DNA of 64,000 nt from Streptomyces sp. DH5 (GTDB lineage: Bacteria > Actinomycetota > Actinomycetes > Streptomycetales > Streptomycetaceae). Shown in pieces: positions 38,193-47,321 of the stretch (its first letter is position 1; every line of letters starts with the position of its first letter). Below the pieces are notes generated by a model. That model was not told where the DNA came from, ran no database searches, and saw only the letters and a program-made list of their open reading frames with translations. The position numbers were made by a program, and so were the translations under genes. The DNA lies in the NCBI RefSeq assembly GCF_020873915.1, contig NZ_JAHWGP010000012.1, positions 120,892 to 184,891 of the forward strand, written 5' to 3'.

Positions 38193-39674
38193 CTACTGGC
38201 AGTCCTGGCCGCTGTTGATGCACTCGACCATCTGGTTCATCAGGTCCTCGTCGAAGAAGTTGATGAAGTCGTTGTGGTCGGTGATCGGCTTGTGCAACTG
38301 CTCCGGGAAGGAGTCCACCGCGAACGGGTTCACGACCTGCCCGTTCTGGATCTGCGGGGCCGGGATGTCGTCGTACACCAGGCGGACCTGGAGCTGGGGG
38401 ATGGCCTGGAAACCGTTCGAGCAGGTGCCGTCCGCCTCGACGAAGTCGACGTGCGTGCGGTGGTTGGCGCTGTCGATGTTCTGGCCGTCCCAGCAGCTCT
38501 GGAAGGCGGAGGTCCGCACCACGCTGCTGCCCTCGGGGCAGATCGGGTACTTGTCCGTCACCTGCCGGTCCTCGAAGCCGGTGCAGCTCCAGGCTGTGTT
38601 GGCGTTGTTCAGCCCGTTGGTGAAGGCCTTCGCGTCACCGGTGATGATGCGCAGCGCCCTCGGCATCGCCACGACGTCGCCCGTACGGTTGCCGACGAAC
38701 TTCAGCTCCGCCGCGGAGGGCGCGACGATCCTGCCGACGTTGCCGTCCTGGCCGCCGCCGGGCCGGCCCTGGTCGATGTCCTGCGTCCCGTCCTGGATCC
38801 GCAGGACCGGCCAGAAGTACGACGACCGGTCGCCCTGGTTCTGGCAGGTGGTGTCGCCGTTGGCCAGGTCCTGGTCGCTCGCGAAGGCGGTGTTGGCCTG
38901 GTTGCCGACGTAGTCGTGCTGGTGCTGCGCACCGTTGCTGACGCCGGGGGCGACGATCACGTTGTCCGAGTTGCGCAGCGCGTTCTCGTTGGTGCCGCAC
39001 TCGGTGGTGAAGGAGCCCGTCGAACCGCCGTCGCCGTTCGCGGCCAGACCGTTGGGCAGGTTGCGGGAGTTCGGCTGGACGTCCTCGATCCTGACGAAGT
39101 CGTCCGCCACGGGGCCGTTCCGGGCCTGGCCGCCATTGTCCTGCTCGCCGCCGTCGTTCTGGCCGCCGCCGCCCTGGTCCTGGCCGTCCCCGTTCCCCGG
39201 CTGGTCGACGGGGACGCCCTGGCAGCGGGCGAACCGGCCGAAGTCGCGCGGCGCCTTGCCGCCCGCCCGGTTGATGTTGATGCCGATGCGGTCGAGGGTG
39301 GCCGTCCGCTTGGACTTCAGCGGGCCGAGGATGGCGTTGTCGACGTAGTTCGGGTCGCCGGCCTGGGCCCGGCGGGTCTCCGCCAGACGCGTGTAGGCGT
39401 CGGTGATCTGCCGGTCGAGCGCCGCCAGTTCCTTCGCGACGCCCTTGCGGGCGCTGCGCGGCACCCTGGTCAGCTTCTGGCCGACGTCCGGACAGTTGAT
39501 CGTCGCGACCTGCGCGCTCCTCGACTTCGTCCGGTTGTGGTGACCTCCGTCCTCGTGAGCCGAGGCGTAGAAGTTCGCCCAGACCAGCCCGCCCCCGCCG
39601 AGCGCCAGGGCCGCCGCCCCGGCGGTCACCTTGGTCGCCAGCGGCATCCGACGTTTTCTTGTGTTGCGTCCCAT
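38193..39674 (-). CDS. DUF1996 secreted protein
   Basis: A 493-residue protein. Residues 1-37 carry a basic start and hydrophobic core ([20 protein letters not shown]), a signal peptide or anchor. A helical domain follows ([20 protein letters not shown], then [20 protein letters not shown]), then a Gly/Gln/Asn-rich linker. The C-terminal half is the DUF1996 domain, with [63 protein letters not shown] and [11 protein letters not shown]. The family occurs in secreted proteins of fungi and actinomycetes and is probably carbohydrate- or wall-related, but the activity is not known. Confidence 0.9.
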   Translation of the reverse strand: MGRNTRKRRMPLATKVTAGAAALALGGGGLVWANFYASAHEDGGHHNRTKSRSAQVATINCPDVGQKLTRVPRSARKGVAKELAALDRQITDAYTRLAETRRAQAGDPNYVDNAILGPLKSKRTATLDRIGININRAGGKAPRDFGRFARCQGVPVDQPGNGDGQDQGGGGQNDGGEQDNGGQARNGPVADDFVRIEDVQPNSRNLPNGLAANGDGGSTGSFTTECGTNENALRNSDNVIVAPGVSNGAQHQHDYVGNQANTAFASDQDLANGDTTCQNQGDRSSYFWPVLRIQDGTQDIDQGRPGGGQDGNVGRIVAPSAAELKFVGNRTGDVVAMPRALRIITGDAKAFTNGLNNANTAWSCTGFEDRQVTDKYPICPEGSSVVRTSAFQSCWDGQNIDSANHRTHVDFVEADGTCSNGFQAIPQLQVRLVYDDIPAPQIQNGQVVNPFAVDSFPEQLHKPITDHNDFINFFDEDLMNQMVECINSGQDCQ

Positions 39675-39771
39675 GGAACTCCTCTTGACCTTCCTTACGG
39701 GGGCATCCCTTGCGGGGCGTCGAGCGGCCCGACAGGAGTGAAGCGGCTCCCTTGACTACGGAAGCCGCCCC

Positions 39772-39787
39772 ACGGGTGTTCACCCGT
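39772..39787. other. Short hairpin upstream of the DUF1996 gene
   Basis: ACGGGTG-TT-CACCCGT forms a 7-bp stem in the 217-bp gap between the DUF1996 gene and the response regulator. It could end the response regulator transcript or mark a control site. Confidence 0.4.
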
Positions 39788-39891
39788 CCCGTGAATCGAT
39801 GGAAAGTCAGTACGGCCACAGGGGTTTCAACAGGCTCTGTCCCACCGGGAGTTGCGGATCACGTACCCGGGGTGAAGCGGCGCGTCCGGTT

Positions 39892-40545
39892 TCACCGGCC
39901 GTGGTCGAGATAGGCGAGAACCGCAAGCACGCGCCGGTTGTCGTCGTCCGAGACCTCCAGGCCCAGTTTGGCGAAGATGTTCGCGGTGTGCTTGGCGATC
40001 GCCCGTTCCGTCACCACCAGCCGGCCCGCGATCGCCGCGTTGGTCCGCCCCTGCGCCATCAGCTCCAGCACCTCCAGCTCCCGGGGCGTGAGCCGCGCGA
40101 GCGGCCGGTCGCCGCCCGACTGCCGCGCCAGCAACTGCTGGATCACCTGCGGATCCATCGCCGTACCGCCCGCCGCCACCCGTCGTACGGCGTCCACGAA
40201 CTGCTCCGCGTCGAACACCCGGTCCTTCAGCAGATAGCCGACCCCGCCACTGCCGTCGGCGAGCAACTCCCGCGCGTACAACTGCTCCACGTGCTGCGAG
40301 AGCACCAGCACCGGCAGCCCGGGACGCCGGCGGCGCGCCTCCAGCGCACACTGGAGACCCTCGTCGGTGTGCGTCGGCGGCAGGCGGACGTCGACCACGG
40401 CGACGTCCGGTTCCCGCTCGGCGAGCGCCCGGGCCAGCTCGGGCCCGGACTCGACGGCCGCCGCGATCTCGAAGTCATGGGCCTCGAGCAGCCGGACGAG
40501 TCCGTCCCGCAGCAGGAAGAGGTCTTCGGCTAGGACAACGCGCAA
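39892..40545 (-). CDS. NarL/FixJ-family response regulator
   Basis: A 217-residue protein. The receiver domain has the acidic pair in VLAEDLF, the phosphoacceptor Asp52 in VAVVDVRLPP, and LLKDR with the conserved Lys. The C-terminal LuxR-type helix-turn-helix reads LTPRELEVLELMAQGRTNAA then IAKHTANIFAKLGL. The TTG start overlaps the 3' end of the histidine kinase gene by 16 bp, so the two are coupled. The signal is unknown. Confidence 0.92.
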   Translation of the reverse strand: MRVVLAEDLFLLRDGLVRLLEAHDFEIAAAVESGPELARALAEREPDVAVVDVRLPPTHTDEGLQCALEARRRRPGLPVLVLSQHVEQLYARELLADGSGGVGYLLKDRVFDAEQFVDAVRRVAAGGTAMDPQVIQQLLARQSGGDRPLARLTPRELEVLELMAQGRTNAAIAGRLVVTERAIAKHTANIFAKLGLEVSDDDNRRVLAVLAYLDHGR

Positions 40546-41816
40546 GGGATCTCCATGGTGACCATGGTGGGGCCGCCCGCGGGGCTGCTGACGGCCAGGA
40601 CGCCGTCGAATGTACCCAGGCGCCGCTCCACCCCGGTCAGTCCCGACCCGGCCCCGGTCACCGCGCCACCCCGGCCGTTGTCGGTGACCGTCACCCGCAG
40701 ATGGCCGTCGGCGTGGTGCAGGTCGACCCAGATCCGGTCCGCGCCGGAATGCTTCACCGCGTTGGTGAGGATCTCGCTCACGGCGAAGTACGCGGCCGAC
40801 TCCACCGGCGCCTCCGCCCGCCCGGGCAGCTCCACGCTCACCTCGGTGGTCACCGGCAGCCGCAGCGCCAGTGCCCGCACCGCGTCACCGAGACCGCGCT
40901 CGGCCAGCACCGGCGGGTGGATGCCCCGCACCAGCTCCCGCAGCTCGGTCAGCGCCTCGGCGGAGGACCGCCGGGTCCGCGTCAGCAGTTCACGGGCCTG
41001 CGCCGGGTCCTTCTCGATCAGCGCCTCGACCGTCCCCAGGTCCATGCCCATCGCGACCAGCCGCGCCTGCGCACCGTCGTGCAGGTCCCGCTCGATGCGC
41101 CGCAGTTCGGCGGCGGAGGTGTCCACGGCGTCCCGCCGGGTCTCGGTCAGCACCCTTACGCGCTCGGCCAGTTCGGTCTGGTTGGATCCGAGGACGGCCC
41201 GGGTGAGGCGGAAGTGGACCTGGAACGCGGACACGGTGTAGCGGTGGGCGACGACGAGCAGGACCGCGCCCAGCGCACCGGCGCCCAGCGCGGAAGCCTG
41301 GTCGCTGACCGGGACGAAGCCGTACCAGTAGGGCCCGTACTCGGCGTACGGGCCCCCGGTCATGGTGCGCCACAGCCCGGCCGCCAGCGCGAAGCCCTCC
41401 AGCGGGTAGAGCACCAGCACGGCCGGGAGCAGCGCGGTCACGAAGCCCGCCGTCATGTCCACCGGAAGCCACCGCAGGTCCCGCTGGACCGCCGGGTCCC
41501 GCAGCATCACGAAGGTGCGCGTCCACGGGTTGGCGTCCTCGGGAACCGGCCGGTAGGCCGGGGGAATGCGCACGCCGCCCCACTCGGCCGACAGCACCCT
41601 GCGCCAGTTCGCGAAGGCGCGGACACCGGTCAGCACCCAGGGCGTGGTGACAAGCCCGACCCCGACGGGGATCAGGGCGATCGACACGAGGGACAGGGCG
41701 AGGCACAGCACCGCCAGGGGCAGCGAGACGACCGCCAGCACGAGCCCCCGCCAGGCGGCGCGCGCCATCCCCCGGGCTCTTGAAGGGCTGTCGGCGCTCT
41801 GTGTGTTGGTGTTCAT
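40530..41816 (-). CDS. Sensor histidine kinase, NarL-partner type (HisKA_3)
   Basis: About 428 residues. The N-terminal half is a putative sensor domain with four membrane helices (LVLAVVSLPLAVLCLALSLV at the start). The kinase half has the H-box RRIERDLHDGAQARLVAMGM, N-box SEILTNAVKHSGA and G-boxes DNGRGG and GSGLTGVERRLG. The His of DLHDGAQ is phosphorylated. The start could be ATG 41816, 41822 or 41831. It is followed by its response regulator with overlapping ends. Confidence 0.9.
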   Translation of the reverse strand: MNTNTQSADSPSRARGMARAAWRGLVLAVVSLPLAVLCLALSLVSIALIPVGVGLVTTPWVLTGVRAFANWRRVLSAEWGGVRIPPAYRPVPEDANPWTRTFVMLRDPAVQRDLRWLPVDMTAGFVTALLPAVLVLYPLEGFALAAGLWRTMTGGPYAEYGPYWYGFVPVSDQASALGAGALGAVLLVVAHRYTVSAFQVHFRLTRAVLGSNQTELAERVRVLTETRRDAVDTSAAELRRIERDLHDGAQARLVAMGMDLGTVEALIEKDPAQARELLTRTRRSSAEALTELRELVRGIHPPVLAERGLGDAVRALALRLPVTTEVSVELPGRAEAPVESAAYFAVSEILTNAVKHSGADRIWVDLHHADGHLRVTVTDNGRGGAVTGAGSGLTGVERRLGTFDGVLAVSSPAGGPTMVTMEIPCALS

Positions 41817-41886
41817 GGACATCAGTCTCATCGAGCATCCCGGCGCGGTCACTGGGCCTGGCTCCCCGTCCGGGAGGTGGTGCTGC

Positions 41887-42897
41887 CTACACCCCCTCCG
41901 TGACGCCCAGCACCTTCGCCTCCACCGCGGGATCGAGTCCCTTGGACGTCCGGTCGGGACGCTGCGGCGCGGTGCCGCCGATCTCCGTCAGCCAGCGCCA
42001 GGTGTCGGCCACGGTCTCGGCGACCGGGCGGCAGCGCAGCCCGGCCGCGACCGCCCGGGAGACGTCCGCCGAGTGCAGCGCGTCGTGCAGGTCGCTGCCC
42101 GGCGGCACCCACACCGGCAACTGCGTCCACGGCTCGATGCCCGCCCCGAGGACCGTCTCCGGCGGTGTCCACCGCAGCTCGGCGGAGCCGCCGGTGGCCC
42201 GCACACAGGCCTCCAGCAGCTCGCGCATCGTCGCGTGCCCCTGCGGCGACATCAGGTTGTACGGCCCGCTCAGCCCTTGCTCGGCCGCACCGAGGATCCA
42301 TTCCGCGAGGTCGCGGACGTCGACGTACTGCAGCGGCAGCTCGCCCGGGCCCGGGGCGAGGACCGGGCCGCCGCGCGCCGTCCGGTTCAGCCACCAGGGC
42401 AGCCGCCCCACGTTCTCGTGCGGCCCGAGGATCAGTCCGGCCCGTACCAGCAGCGACCGGTCCGCGCCGAAGGCGTCCACGGCGGCCAGCTCCCCGCCCC
42501 GTTTGTCCCGCGCGTAGTCCGTGTGGTCCGCGTCGGGGGAGGCGCCCTCCACCACCGGAGCCTGCTCGGTGTACCCGGCGGGCGGGGCCCACGCGTACAC
42601 CGAGCAGCTCGACACGTACACGTACCGTCCGGCGCGGTCCCGCAGCAGCCGTGCCGTGTCCCGCACCGCGCGCGGCGCGGCCGACCAGGTGTCGACGACG
42701 GCGTCCCACTCACCGGGGTCCTCGTCGAGCGCCGCCAGACCGTCGAGCGCGGTCCGGTCGCCCAGCAGCGTCCGTACGCCCGCCGGGGCGTCGTGCCGGC
42801 CCCGGTGGAAGACGGTCACCTCCCAGCCCCGCCCCACGGCCGCCTCGGCGACGGCCCGGCCCGCGAACTCCGTACCACCCAGCAACAGAAGTCTCAT
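41887..42897 (-). CDS. NAD-dependent epimerase/dehydratase (extended SDR)
   Basis: A 336-residue protein with the N-terminal nucleotide-binding motif LLLLGGTEFAGRAVA. The catalytic SSCSVYAW and DYARDKRGGE supply the Ser-Tyr-Lys set, although the Tyr-x3-Lys is Tyr-Ala-Arg-Asp-Lys. LVRAGLILGPHENVGRLPWW is typical of this branch, which includes reductases of nucleotide sugars and isoflavone-reductase-like proteins. The substrate is not clear. ATG 42897 starts at the Rossmann motif. It is followed downstream by the two-component system and preceded by the winged-helix gene on the same strand. Confidence 0.85.
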   Translation of the reverse strand: MRLLLLGGTEFAGRAVAEAAVGRGWEVTVFHRGRHDAPAGVRTLLGDRTALDGLAALDEDPGEWDAVVDTWSAAPRAVRDTARLLRDRAGRYVYVSSCSVYAWAPPAGYTEQAPVVEGASPDADHTDYARDKRGGELAAVDAFGADRSLLVRAGLILGPHENVGRLPWWLNRTARGGPVLAPGPGELPLQYVDVRDLAEWILGAAEQGLSGPYNLMSPQGHATMRELLEACVRATGGSAELRWTPPETVLGAGIEPWTQLPVWVPPGSDLHDALHSADVSRAVAAGLRCRPVAETVADTWRWLTEIGGTAPQRPDRTSKGLDPAVEAKVLGVTEGV

Positions 42898-42967
42898 ACC
42901 GGCGACTCTGCCCGCCCGGGCGGCGGGACGGAACGGCAATCTGCTGACGGCAGACCGTGCCGTCCGC

Positions 42968-43525
42968 TCAGCGGCCCGCCGGCGGGACGTACTTGTAGCC
43001 GACCCGGCGCACCGTGCGGATCGTGTCCCGGTGCTCGGCTCCCAGTTTGCGGCGCAGCCGGGCGACGTGGACGTCGACGGTCCGGCCGTCGCCGACGTGG
43101 CCGTAGCCCCACACCGTGCCGACCAGGTGGTCCCGGGTGTGCACCCGGCCCGGGTGCGCCACCAGGTGGGCGAGCAGTTCGAACTCCAGGTAGGTGAGGT
43201 CGAGCGGGCGCCCGTCCACCTCGGCGGTGCGCTGCACCGGGTCGACGCGGACGAGCGGATCACCGGCGGGTTCGGCGGGCTGCGGTGCCGCCGTCGCGAA
43301 CGGCGGCTGCCGGTCGGCGGGAACCAGCACCAGATAGCCGACCATCGGGGGCCGCCCGGGCAGCACGGGCACCGCGTTCGGCGGCGCGGGCAGCCAGGTG
43401 GCGCCGGGCGGCAGCAGATCGGCGACCGTCACCACCTCTTCCCGTTCGACGGCACGCAGCCGGGGCGGGGCCGGAACGGCGGGGGAGACGGAGGGGACGG
43501 AGGACAGGGAACGGGAGGTCGCCAT
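42968..43525 (-). CDS. Orphan winged-helix regulator without receiver domain
   Basis: A 185-residue protein. The C-terminal 95 residues are an OmpR/PhoB-type winged helix: LDLTYLEFELLAHLVAHPGR, then VHTRDHLVGTVWGYG, DGRTVDVHVARLRRKLG and TIRTVRRVGYKY. The N-terminal 90 residues are Pro/Ala-rich and do not contain an Asp-phosphorylation site, so this is not a classical response regulator. It may respond to another signal through its N-terminus. It is transcribed toward the epimerase gene (70-bp gap). Confidence 0.85.
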   Translation of the reverse strand: MATSRSLSSVPSVSPAVPAPPRLRAVEREEVVTVADLLPPGATWLPAPPNAVPVLPGRPPMVGYLVLVPADRQPPFATAAPQPAEPAGDPLVRVDPVQRTAEVDGRPLDLTYLEFELLAHLVAHPGRVHTRDHLVGTVWGYGHVGDGRTVDVHVARLRRKLGAEHRDTIRTVRRVGYKYVPPAGR

Positions 43526-43608
43526 GAGACGTCAGCTCTTTCGCGCGAAGGGTTCGTCGGGGACGTACGCGGTGCGCGGCGGCCGAGGGCCGGGAGGAGA
43601 TCCGGGCG

Positions 43609-43731
43609 TCAGCGGGCCGGCGCGTTCGTCGCGCGACAACACACCCGGTCGAAGTCGTGGTGCTGACGGGACGGCCAGAACGGCTCGAGGTCACTGCGCC
43701 TCGTCGCCTCGTACTTCCGGTAGCCGGCCAT
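43609..43731 (-). CDS. Possible small ORF, 40 residues
   Basis: ATG 43731 opens a frame reading MAGYRKYEATRRSDLEPFWP and then a His/Cys-bearing end (HHDFDRVCCRATNAPAR). It is rich in charged and aromatic residues rather than the Ala/Gly/Pro bias of shadow frames, and it stands free between the glnII terminator and the winged-helix gene on the same strand. The ribosome binding site is weak (ATAGGCAC). I do not know the family; a leader or small regulatory peptide is possible. Confidence 0.4.
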   Translation of the reverse strand: MAGYRKYEATRRSDLEPFWPSRQHHDFDRVCCRATNAPAR

Positions 43732-43752
43732 GTGCCTATTGAAGCAGACGTC

Positions 43753-43790
43753 GCGAGGGGCGCCCACCCTGAACGGCGGACGCCCCTCGC
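43753..43790 (-). terminator. Hairpin terminator of glnII
   Basis: GCGAGGGGCG pairs with CGCCCCTCGC (10 bp) around an 18-base loop, about 20 bp after the glnII stop codon. Confidence 0.65.
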
Positions 43791-43808
43791 CACGACAGCG
43801 GGGACGGA

Positions 43809-44837
43809 TCAGATCTGGCCGGCCTTCTCCAGCGCGGTGCAGCACGTGTCGACCAGCAGGCGGGTCACCACGTACGGGTCGACGTTGGCGTTCGGACGGC
43901 GGTCCTCGATGTAGCCCTTGCCGTCCTGCTCGACCTGCCACGGGATGCGCACCGAGGCGCCGCGGTCGGAGACGCCGTAGGAGTACTCGTTCCACGGGGC
44001 GGTCTCGTGCAGGCCGGTGAGGCGGTCGTCGATGCCGGCGCCGTAGTTCTTGACGTGGTCCAGCGGCTTGGAGCCCTCACCGAGCGACTCGCACGCGGTG
44101 ATGATCGCGTCGTAGCCCTCGCGCATCGCCTTGGTGGAGAAGTTGGTGTGCGCGCCGGCGCCGTTCCAGTCGCCCTTGACCGGCTTGGGGTCGAGGGTGG
44201 CGGAGACGTCGAAGTCCTCGGCGGTGCGGTAGAGCAGCCAGCGGGCCACCCACAGCTGGTCGGAGACCTCCAGCGGGGCCAGCGGGCCGACCTGGAACTC
44301 CCACTGCCCGGGCATGACCTCGGCGTTGATACCGGAGATGCCGAGGCCCGCCTTCAGGCAGTTCTCCAGGTGCGCCTCGACGACGTCCCGGCCGAAGATC
44401 TCGTCCGAGCCGACACCGCAGTAGTAGCCGCCCTGCGCGGCCGGGAAGCCGCCCTCGGGGAAGCCGAGCGGGCGGGCGCCCTTGAAGAAGGTGTACTCCT
44501 GCTCGATGCCGAAGACCGGCTCCTGGTCGGCGAACTTCGCGGCGACCTCGGCCAGCGCGGCCCGGGTGTTGGACGCGTGCGGCGTCATGTCCGTGTTCAG
44601 GACCTCGCACAGCACCAGGACGTCGTCACCGCCGCGGATGGGGTCCGGGCAGACGAAGACCGGCTTGAGGACGCGGTCGGAGGCGTGCCCCTCGGCCTGG
44701 TTGGTGGAGGACCCGTCGAAACCCCAGACCGGCAGGTCCGCGCCCTTGGCGTCGTCGCCCAGGATCTTCGTCTTGGAACGCAGCTTGGCGGTCGGCTCGG
44801 TGCCGTCGATCCAGATGTACTCGGCCTTGAAGCTCAC
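43809..44837 (-). CDS. glnII: Glutamine synthetase type II (eukaryote-like)
   Basis: A 342-residue protein of the short eukaryote-type glutamine synthetase: FKAEYIWIDGTEPTAKLRSK, VWGFDGSSTNQAEGHASD, FGIEQEYTFF, GQWEFQVGP and ETAPWNEYSYGVSDRGAS. It makes glutamine from glutamate and ammonia; the type II enzyme is heat-labile and not adenylylated by GlnE. GTG 44837 is preferred over ATG 44846 because AGAAGGA is 8 bases before it but directly touches the ATG. A GlnR-type box lies upstream. In S. coelicolor this is SCO2210. Confidence 0.95.
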   Translation of the reverse strand: MSFKAEYIWIDGTEPTAKLRSKTKILGDDAKGADLPVWGFDGSSTNQAEGHASDRVLKPVFVCPDPIRGGDDVLVLCEVLNTDMTPHASNTRAALAEVAAKFADQEPVFGIEQEYTFFKGARPLGFPEGGFPAAQGGYYCGVGSDEIFGRDVVEAHLENCLKAGLGISGINAEVMPGQWEFQVGPLAPLEVSDQLWVARWLLYRTAEDFDVSATLDPKPVKGDWNGAGAHTNFSTKAMREGYDAIITACESLGEGSKPLDHVKNYGAGIDDRLTGLHETAPWNEYSYGVSDRGASVRIPWQVEQDGKGYIEDRRPNANVDPYVVTRLLVDTCCTALEKAGQI

Positions 44838-44939
44838 GGTCCACATCCTTCTGGGGTGGGTCTGGCGCGCTTGTGCGGGTGCTGCGGCGCTGCGGCACTG
44901 GGGCGCCGCCGTCGATGTCACGCAGCTTGTCAACAGGCG

Positions 44940-44977
44940 ATTTCCCGGCCATTGCCCACGTGTGAACCCCGTGTTAC
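44940..44977 (-). promoter_or_regulatory. GlnR box upstream of glnII
   Basis: On the minus strand, four 5-bp half-sites are spaced by exactly 6 bases: GTAAC, TTCAC, GCAAT, GAAAT. This is the tandem a-site/b-site design known for GlnR (gTnAc-n6-GaAAc repeated). A TTGACA, usable as -35, follows at 44933-44928. Confidence 0.75.
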
Positions 44978-45107
44978 CGGGCATCGGTGCGCCCCGTCCC
45001 CCTGAAGTGGGAGGGGAACGGAGAGGGACGCGGTGTATGCGATGGACACGCCGGGGGCCCGCCGCTCCCGACCGTGAGCAGTGGGCCCCCTGGAGGGAAT
45101 CCGGGCC

Positions 45108-45800
45108 TCACCCCACCTTCTCGATCACCGCGCGGCGGATCAGGAACTTGCCGGGCTCGCGGACCTGCTCGAAGGCGGCGTCGTTGAGCAGCACGCAGCT
45201 GCCGGAGACCGAGGTGACCTCCACCGTCGTGGACTTGTCGTTGTCCAGGTTGGTGACCTTCAGCTTCGTCCCGGCCGGGAACTGGTTGCTGGACGCGGCC
45301 GGGGCGCCGGCCTCACCGGAGAGGGTGACGGTCGACCCGTTGCACACCTGCTCACCCGAGGCTGCGGCACCCTCACCACCGGCCTGGCCTCCGCCCTGGT
45401 CCTGGCCTCCCTGGCCCTGGTCACCCCGGGCCGGCTGCGACGGGGCGGCGGGCTGCTCCGGCTGCGCGGTCCGGGAGCCCTGAGCCGACTCCCCGACCGT
45501 GCACCCGGACGCTTCCTGCTGCACCTTGATCTGCGCGATGACCGCCTCGCGGTTGGCGATCCGCGCCTGGGACTGGGCGTCGGGGGCGGCCCGCTGGCCC
45601 TCGATGAACTTCTCGTTGTTGCCGAGCGCGGTGGCCAGGCCCTGACAGACCGTCGAGTTCGCCGCCGACTTGGTGGTGGCCGCCGGCGGGGTGGCGTTCG
45701 ACGTGGTCGCCATGACGACGGCACCGCCGCCCGCCACCGTGGCGGCGCCGAGCAACAGCGCGAGCTTCTTCTTCGGACCGAGACTTCTCCTGCGCGACAT
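45108..45800 (-). CDS. Secreted hypothetical protein, 230 residues
   Basis: Residues 1-36 form a basic start and hydrophobic core (LALLLGAATVAGGGAVVMAT), a signal peptide. A helical segment holds VCQGLATALGNNEKFIEGQR, then a Gln/Gly/Ala-rich linker of about 60 residues and a C-terminal beta domain with CNGSTVTLSGEAG, FPAGTKLKVTNLDND and SVSGSCVLLNDAAF. Four Cys in the exported region suggest two disulphides. No family was recognised. ATG 45800 has CAGGAGGCG upstream. It is followed by glnII on the same strand 270 bp away. Confidence 0.8.
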   Translation of the reverse strand: MSRRRSLGPKKKLALLLGAATVAGGGAVVMATTSNATPPAATTKSAANSTVCQGLATALGNNEKFIEGQRAAPDAQSQARIANREAVIAQIKVQQEASGCTVGESAQGSRTAQPEQPAAPSQPARGDQGQGGQDQGGGQAGGEGAAASGEQVCNGSTVTLSGEAGAPAASSNQFPAGTKLKVTNLDNDKSTTVEVTSVSGSCVLLNDAAFEQVREPGKFLIRRAVIEKVG

Positions 45801-45863
45801 GCGCGCCTCCTGAAGAGGTAGGGGGGCGTACGCCGCTATGTACGAGATACCGAACGGAGTTGC

Positions 45864-46280
45864 TCAGGCGTCCCGCCAAGTCGCCGAAGTGGCCTGCGTC
45901 ACAAGCTCGTTCGGCGGTGTTCGGCGGGAGAGGGCGTCCCGGACGGCCTCCTCCGAGCGGGCCACGAGCGCCGTCCCGTCGTCCGCCGTGATGATCGGCC
46001 GCTGGATCAGCTTCGGGTGGGCTGCCAGCGCCGCGATCCAGCGGTCCCGTGCACCGGCCTCCCGCGGCCACTCCTCGAGCCCCAGCTCCTTCGCCGCCGC
46101 CTCCCCGGTCCGCGTGATGTCCCACGGTTCCAGTCCCAGCCGCTCCAGCACCGCGCGGATCTCGTCCTCGCCCGGCACCTCCTCCAGGTAGCGGCGGACG
46201 GTGTAGTCGGCCCCTTCGGCGTCGAGCAGGCTGAGGGCGGCACGGCACTTCGAACAGGCCGGATTGATCCAGATCTCCAT
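45864..46280 (-). CDS. ArsC/Spx-family thioredoxin-fold protein (arsenate reductase-like)
   Basis: A 138-residue protein. EIWINPACSKCRAALSLLDA carries the CxxC-type active site (Cys9 and Cys12), and PKLIQRPIITADD has the conserved Arg-Pro of arsenate reductases. The family reduces arsenate with glutaredoxin or related thiols, or acts as Spx/MgsR regulators; the Arg residues fit an enzyme. The start is ATG 46280; a further upstream open frame has no ribosome binding site and is ignored. It ends 63 bp from the secreted protein gene on the same strand. Confidence 0.82.
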   Translation of the reverse strand: MEIWINPACSKCRAALSLLDAEGADYTVRRYLEEVPGEDEIRAVLERLGLEPWDITRTGEAAAKELGLEEWPREAGARDRWIAALAAHPKLIQRPIITADDGTALVARSEEAVRDALSRRTPPNELVTQATSATWRDA

Positions 46281-46511
46281 GCCGCACACGGTACGCCGCC
46301 CCCTCTCTGTTCGAATTTCGCGCTCTGGCGCGAGTGTCGCGCGGGACCGGTGGGGTGAGGCGCGAAATACCCTCTCCACCAGCGCATTGATGGCTCGTGG
46401 AGGTCTGCTGATTGTCAGTGCCGGGCAGTAGAATGGAAGCAGTGTTCGAGGGATTCGCCGGGGTCGTCATGGACCCCGGCCGACCGCCCCGACCGCGACA
46501 GGAGGATGCCC

Positions 46512-46826
46512 GTGCCCGCTGCCGCACTGAAGCCGAAGCCCCTGCCCACCCAGTCCACCGCGACGCGCCCCGTACTGCTCGAACTGCCCTGCGCCCCGGT
46601 GGAGAAGAGCCCCCTGCCGGCGGGCCGCCCGCGCGAGTGGTACGTCACCCACAACCGCCGGCTCAAGGCGATGCGGCTCGCCATCGCCCTGCTCGACTCC
46701 GGCGTCTACCTGCCCGACCAGGCACGCAACGAGAAGATCCGGCGCACGGCGGCACTGATCGGCGTCCACCCGCCGTCGGACACGACGTGCCACATGGTGC
46801 GCGCGTTCATGCGCTACAACCGCTGA
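46512..46826 (+). CDS. Conserved hypothetical protein, 104 residues
   Basis: The start is set at GTG 46512, which is 6 bases after AGGAGG; the in-frame ATG at 46506 is too close to the ribosome binding site. The protein has an Ala/Pro-rich N-terminus and a helical C-terminal half: GRPREWYVTHNRRLKAMRLA, LLDSGVYLPDQA, RNEKIRRTAALIGVHPPSDT, MVRAFMRYNR. The last part is basic and could bind nucleic acid. It is conserved in Streptomyces as far as I recall, with no known function. Confidence 0.75.
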   Translation: MPAAALKPKPLPTQSTATRPVLLELPCAPVEKSPLPAGRPREWYVTHNRRLKAMRLAIALLDSGVYLPDQARNEKIRRTAALIGVHPPSDTTCHMVRAFMRYNR

Positions 46827-46924
46827 CACCGGGCCCCGGTGCCGGGCGCCCCGGGCGTCCGGCACCCCTCATCCCGACTGCCGTCTCCGCGTCCGGGGCC
46901 GCCTCCAGCCGCCGCCGCGCCCGT

Positions 46925-47232
46925 TCACGCACCGGCCCAGTCGCGGGCCCGCACGGCGAGCGGCGGCAGCAGCACGGGGTGTTCCAGGACCCCCTCCAGC
47001 GACGTCTCCCGCGCCCGCCCGTCCGGATGGCCGGGCCGAGGGCGGGCCGGGCGTCCGGCTCGGCGCCGGGGACCGGCCACGGCGCCGCCGACCGGTAGCG
47101 GATCAGGTCCCGCGCACCCCTGTCGAACGCGGTTCACGCCGACGGGTCGGTGGTGTCCAGGGCCTCGGTGAGCGGCACGCCCCGCACCAGCGGGCCGGCC
47201 GCCGTCCGGCCGGCCCCGATGTCGTCGTCCAC
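46925..47232 (-). pseudogene. Remnant of a HEAT-like repeat protein, frameshifted
   Basis: From GTG 47232 (GGAGACACC upstream), the minus strand reads VDDDIGAGRTAAGPLVRGVP, then TEALDTTDPSA and a stop. A second frame continues FDRGARDLIRYRSAAPWPVP, and a third gives RETSLEGVLEHPVLLPPLAV with RARDWAGA. Intact relatives in Streptomyces, as I recall, carry a RETALA-type helix followed by LLPLLAVRCADWAGPVR. At least two frameshifts and loss of the C-terminus make it non-functional. The family assignment is tentative. Confidence 0.5.
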
Positions 47233-47321
47233 GGTGTCTCCCCCCGCCCGGCCCGCTCTCCGGGTGATCGTACGGTCGTGTTATCCGGGTCCACCGCCTT
47301 GGGGCGGCGTGGTGGCGGGTT

